Below are positions 21,718 to 23,280 of a DNA stretch of 23,280 nt, piece after piece. Where the stretch lies: NCBI GenBank assembly GCA_002386405.1, contig DGIP01000155.1, positions 1-23,280 of the forward strand. The letters are read 5' to 3'. The position numbers and the translations under genes are program-made. The stretch's first letter is position 1. Each line of letters begins with the position of its first letter. The stretch comes from Stenotrophomonas maltophilia (GTDB lineage Bacteria > Pseudomonadota > Gammaproteobacteria > Xanthomonadales > Xanthomonadaceae). The notes under the pieces were generated by a model. That model did no database searches. It worked only from the letters and a program-made list of their open reading frames with translations, and was not told the origin of the DNA.

Positions 21718-23280
21718 TCAGCGCCAGACCTTGATCTGGTCGCTGTCCACGCGCTGCATCGGCTGGCCCGGCTTGCAGCTGAAGGTGGCACCGAAGGCCG
21801 GCAGGTTGGACAGCGGGGCGTTGGTGCGCCACTTGCCCGGGGCCAGCGTGTCGGAAGTCAGGCGCTGGGCGGCTTCGTTCGGCGACAGCTGCTGCGGCCA
21901 CAGGGCGGCCCAGGCACGGAAGAAACCCTGCTGCGTGGCCGGCTTGGCATCCGGCTCGGCCGATCTGTAAGCGGCCCACGCCAGTTCCACGCCCGCCAGG
22001 TCGGCCAGGTTCTCTTCGCGGGTCAGTTCGCCGTTGACCTTGGCACCCTTGACGCCGGGGAAGTCCAGGCTGCTGAACTGCGCGGCCACGCGGTTGCCAA
22101 GCAGGGTCCAGGCGGTCTTGTCGGCCGGGGTCCACCAGCTGCGCAGCTCGCCCTTGGAATCCACCAGCGAACCCTTGGCGTCGATCGCGCGGGTAAGCTC
22201 GTGGGCGACCAGCGCGCCGTAGCTGCCGTACTTGTCGGCGGTGTCGGCCTTGGCATTGAACACCGGGCCCTGCAGCACGGCAGCGGTGACGATCAGGCGG
22301 TTCTGCGCGATGTCATAGGCCAGCGCCGGCTGCTGCGGCAGCACGTCCCAGCGGCGGTCGGCGTTGCCCTTGCCGATGCGCTTCATTTCTTCGCGGTGGC
22401 GCCAGGTGGAGGCGATCAGCATGTTGCCGCCGAAGCTGCCACGGCCCATCGGCTGCACGCTGTAATCCAGGTCGCGCAGCGGGGTGCCGATCTCGATCTT
22501 CAGCGCGGCCAGCTTGGCCTGTGCTTCGCTCTTGGCTTCCGGGCTCAGCCAGCTGCTGGCCTTGACCGCCTCGATCTGGGTTTCGCGGACCTTGTCGACG
22601 ATCACGGCGGCCTGGCGGCGGTCTTCGGCGGACAGGTAACGGGCGGCATACTCGCGGCCAACCATCGGGCCGGCGGCCACGTTCATCGCATCCAGCACCT
22701 GCTCCCAGCGGGCCGGGGCGATGGTTTCGCCACGGATCACGCGGCCGCGGAATTCAAACTCCGCATCGCGGTAGGCCTTGGACAGGTAGGGGGCCATGGC
22801 ATCGCCCACGCGCCAGCGCAGGTAGGCCTTCCACTGGTCCGGCTTGATCCGGGTGACCATGCCGTCGAGCGCCTTGAACAGCTCCGGGTCGGACAGCGAG
22901 ACCAGGTCGTCGTTGACGCCCTGTGCCTTCAGGAACGCATCCAGCTGCAGGTTGCGGAAGCGGCTGTTCAGTTCCTTGGTGGAAATCGGCGCGTAGTTGT
23001 TGAACGGGTTGTTGATGCCGGCCAGCGACTGCGCATTGCGCGCCAGCTCGGTTTCCAGCGCGATCACCGCCTGCGATTCGGCCTCCAGCTTGTCGGCCGG
23101 GGTGCCGGTCAGGGCCAGGATCTGCTTGACGTAAGCGCGGTAGCGCCCCATCAGCGCCACGGTATCGGCGTCGGTGCGGGTGTAGAAGGCCGGGTCGGGC
23201 AGGCCCATGCCGCCCTGCATGAAGTAGCCGATGTGACGGTCCAGCGCCTTCAGGTCCACGTCCGGGGCGAAGTTGAAGGC
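21718..23280 (-). CDS. M13 family (PepO-like) metallopeptidase homologue, catalytic residues lost; 5' end outside window
   Basis: The last 520 residues of an M13 (neprilysin/PepO) protein are visible, and the N-terminus lies beyond 23280. Family structure is clear through FGGNMLIAS, the C-terminal NAPLSNLPAFGATFSCKPGQ and the final VW. The active site is altered. The zinc motif HExxH reads HELTR (Arg codon at 22189-22191). The substrate-binding Asn-Ala of NAYY/NAFY reads LA in PALAYDIAQN. The late catalytic His before the APGKxR segment is Leu (TLAPGKWR, codon 21844-21846). The third zinc ligand region EENLADLAG is kept. The frame is intact with normal codon use, so it looks like a maintained pseudoenzyme rather than a decaying gene. 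It is presumably periplasmic, as other family members are. A strong terminator follows. Confidence 0.88.
   Translation of the reverse strand, partial: AFNFAPDVDLKALDRHIGYFMQGGMGLPDPAFYTRTDADTVALMGRYRAYVKQILALTGTPADKLEAESQAVIALETELARNAQSLAGINNPFNNYAPISTKELNSRFRNLQLDAFLKAQGVNDDLVSLSDPELFKALDGMVTRIKPDQWKAYLRWRVGDAMAPYLSKAYRDAEFEFRGRVIRGETIAPARWEQVLDAMNVAAGPMVGREYAARYLSAEDRRQAAVIVDKVRETQIEAVKASSWLSPEAKSEAQAKLAALKIEIGTPLRDLDYSVQPMGRGSFGGNMLIASTWRHREEMKRIGKGNADRRWDVLPQQPALAYDIAQNRLIVTAAVLQGPVFNAKADTADKYGSYGALVAHELTRAIDAKGSLVDSKGELRSWWTPADKTAWTLLGNRVAAQFSSLDFPGVKGAKVNGELTREENLADLAGVELAWAAYRSAEPDAKPATQQGFFRAWAALWPQQLSPNEAAQRLTSDTLAPGKWRTNAPLSNLPAFGATFSCKPGQPMQRVDSDQIKVWR

Overview
The window looks like chromosomal DNA of a Stenotrophomonas-type Xanthomonadaceae bacterium. 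The evidence is very high GC coding sequence, Gram-negative lipoprotein and outer-membrane proteins, a tilS-xseB-ispA cluster, and two short GTAG-headed palindromes (12448-12479 and 19067-19090) of the SMAG/REP type I associate with Stenotrophomonas. The species assignment is inference.

Layout. Positions 176-4924 (minus strand) form a probable five-gene run: a PhoA-type alkaline phosphatase lipoprotein, a small secreted WG-repeat-like protein whose start overlaps the phosphatase stop, tilS, xseB and ispA. A dicarboxylate/amino-acid symporter diverges at 5075-6403 and ends in a clear terminator. Positions 6659-12451 (plus strand) hold the centrepiece, a six-gene operon that I read as a divergent Fap-type functional amyloid system. 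It comprises two exported small proteins (FapA- and FapE-like), two Asn/Gly repeat proteins (FapB-like minor and FapC-like major subunit), a C39 cysteine peptidase (FapD-like) and an outer-membrane beta-barrel with an N-terminal coiled coil (FapF-like), in the order fapABCDEF. A near-consensus sigma-54 promoter sits 31 bp before the first start codon. A sigma-54 activator with an intact GAFTGA loop is encoded convergently just downstream (12667-14004), so operon and likely dedicated regulator form one module. The major subunit also carries an unusual run of about twelve T-[N/D]-[I/L/V]-[N/D] tetrapeptides.

Positions 14250-15694 (minus) carry two tandem paralogous NlpC/P60 cell-wall hydrolases, one exported and one a lipoprotein. 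Positions 15811-21667 (plus) carry a SlyD-type prolyl isomerase, a DUF418 membrane protein, glutathione reductase, an EamA transporter, an alkyltransferase-like (ATL) protein, a rhomboid protease and a DUF4166-type protein. The window ends in the 3' part of an M13 (PepO-like) metallopeptidase homologue on the minus strand (21718 to beyond 23280) whose zinc and catalytic residues are replaced, suggesting a pseudoenzyme.

Two copies of a ~140 bp compound palindrome (1-140 and 12525-12664) lie just 3' of minus-strand genes. Their inner hairpins differ by compensating changes. Several strong hairpins mark gene ends. No tRNA, rRNA, CRISPR array, insertion sequence or phage gene was seen.
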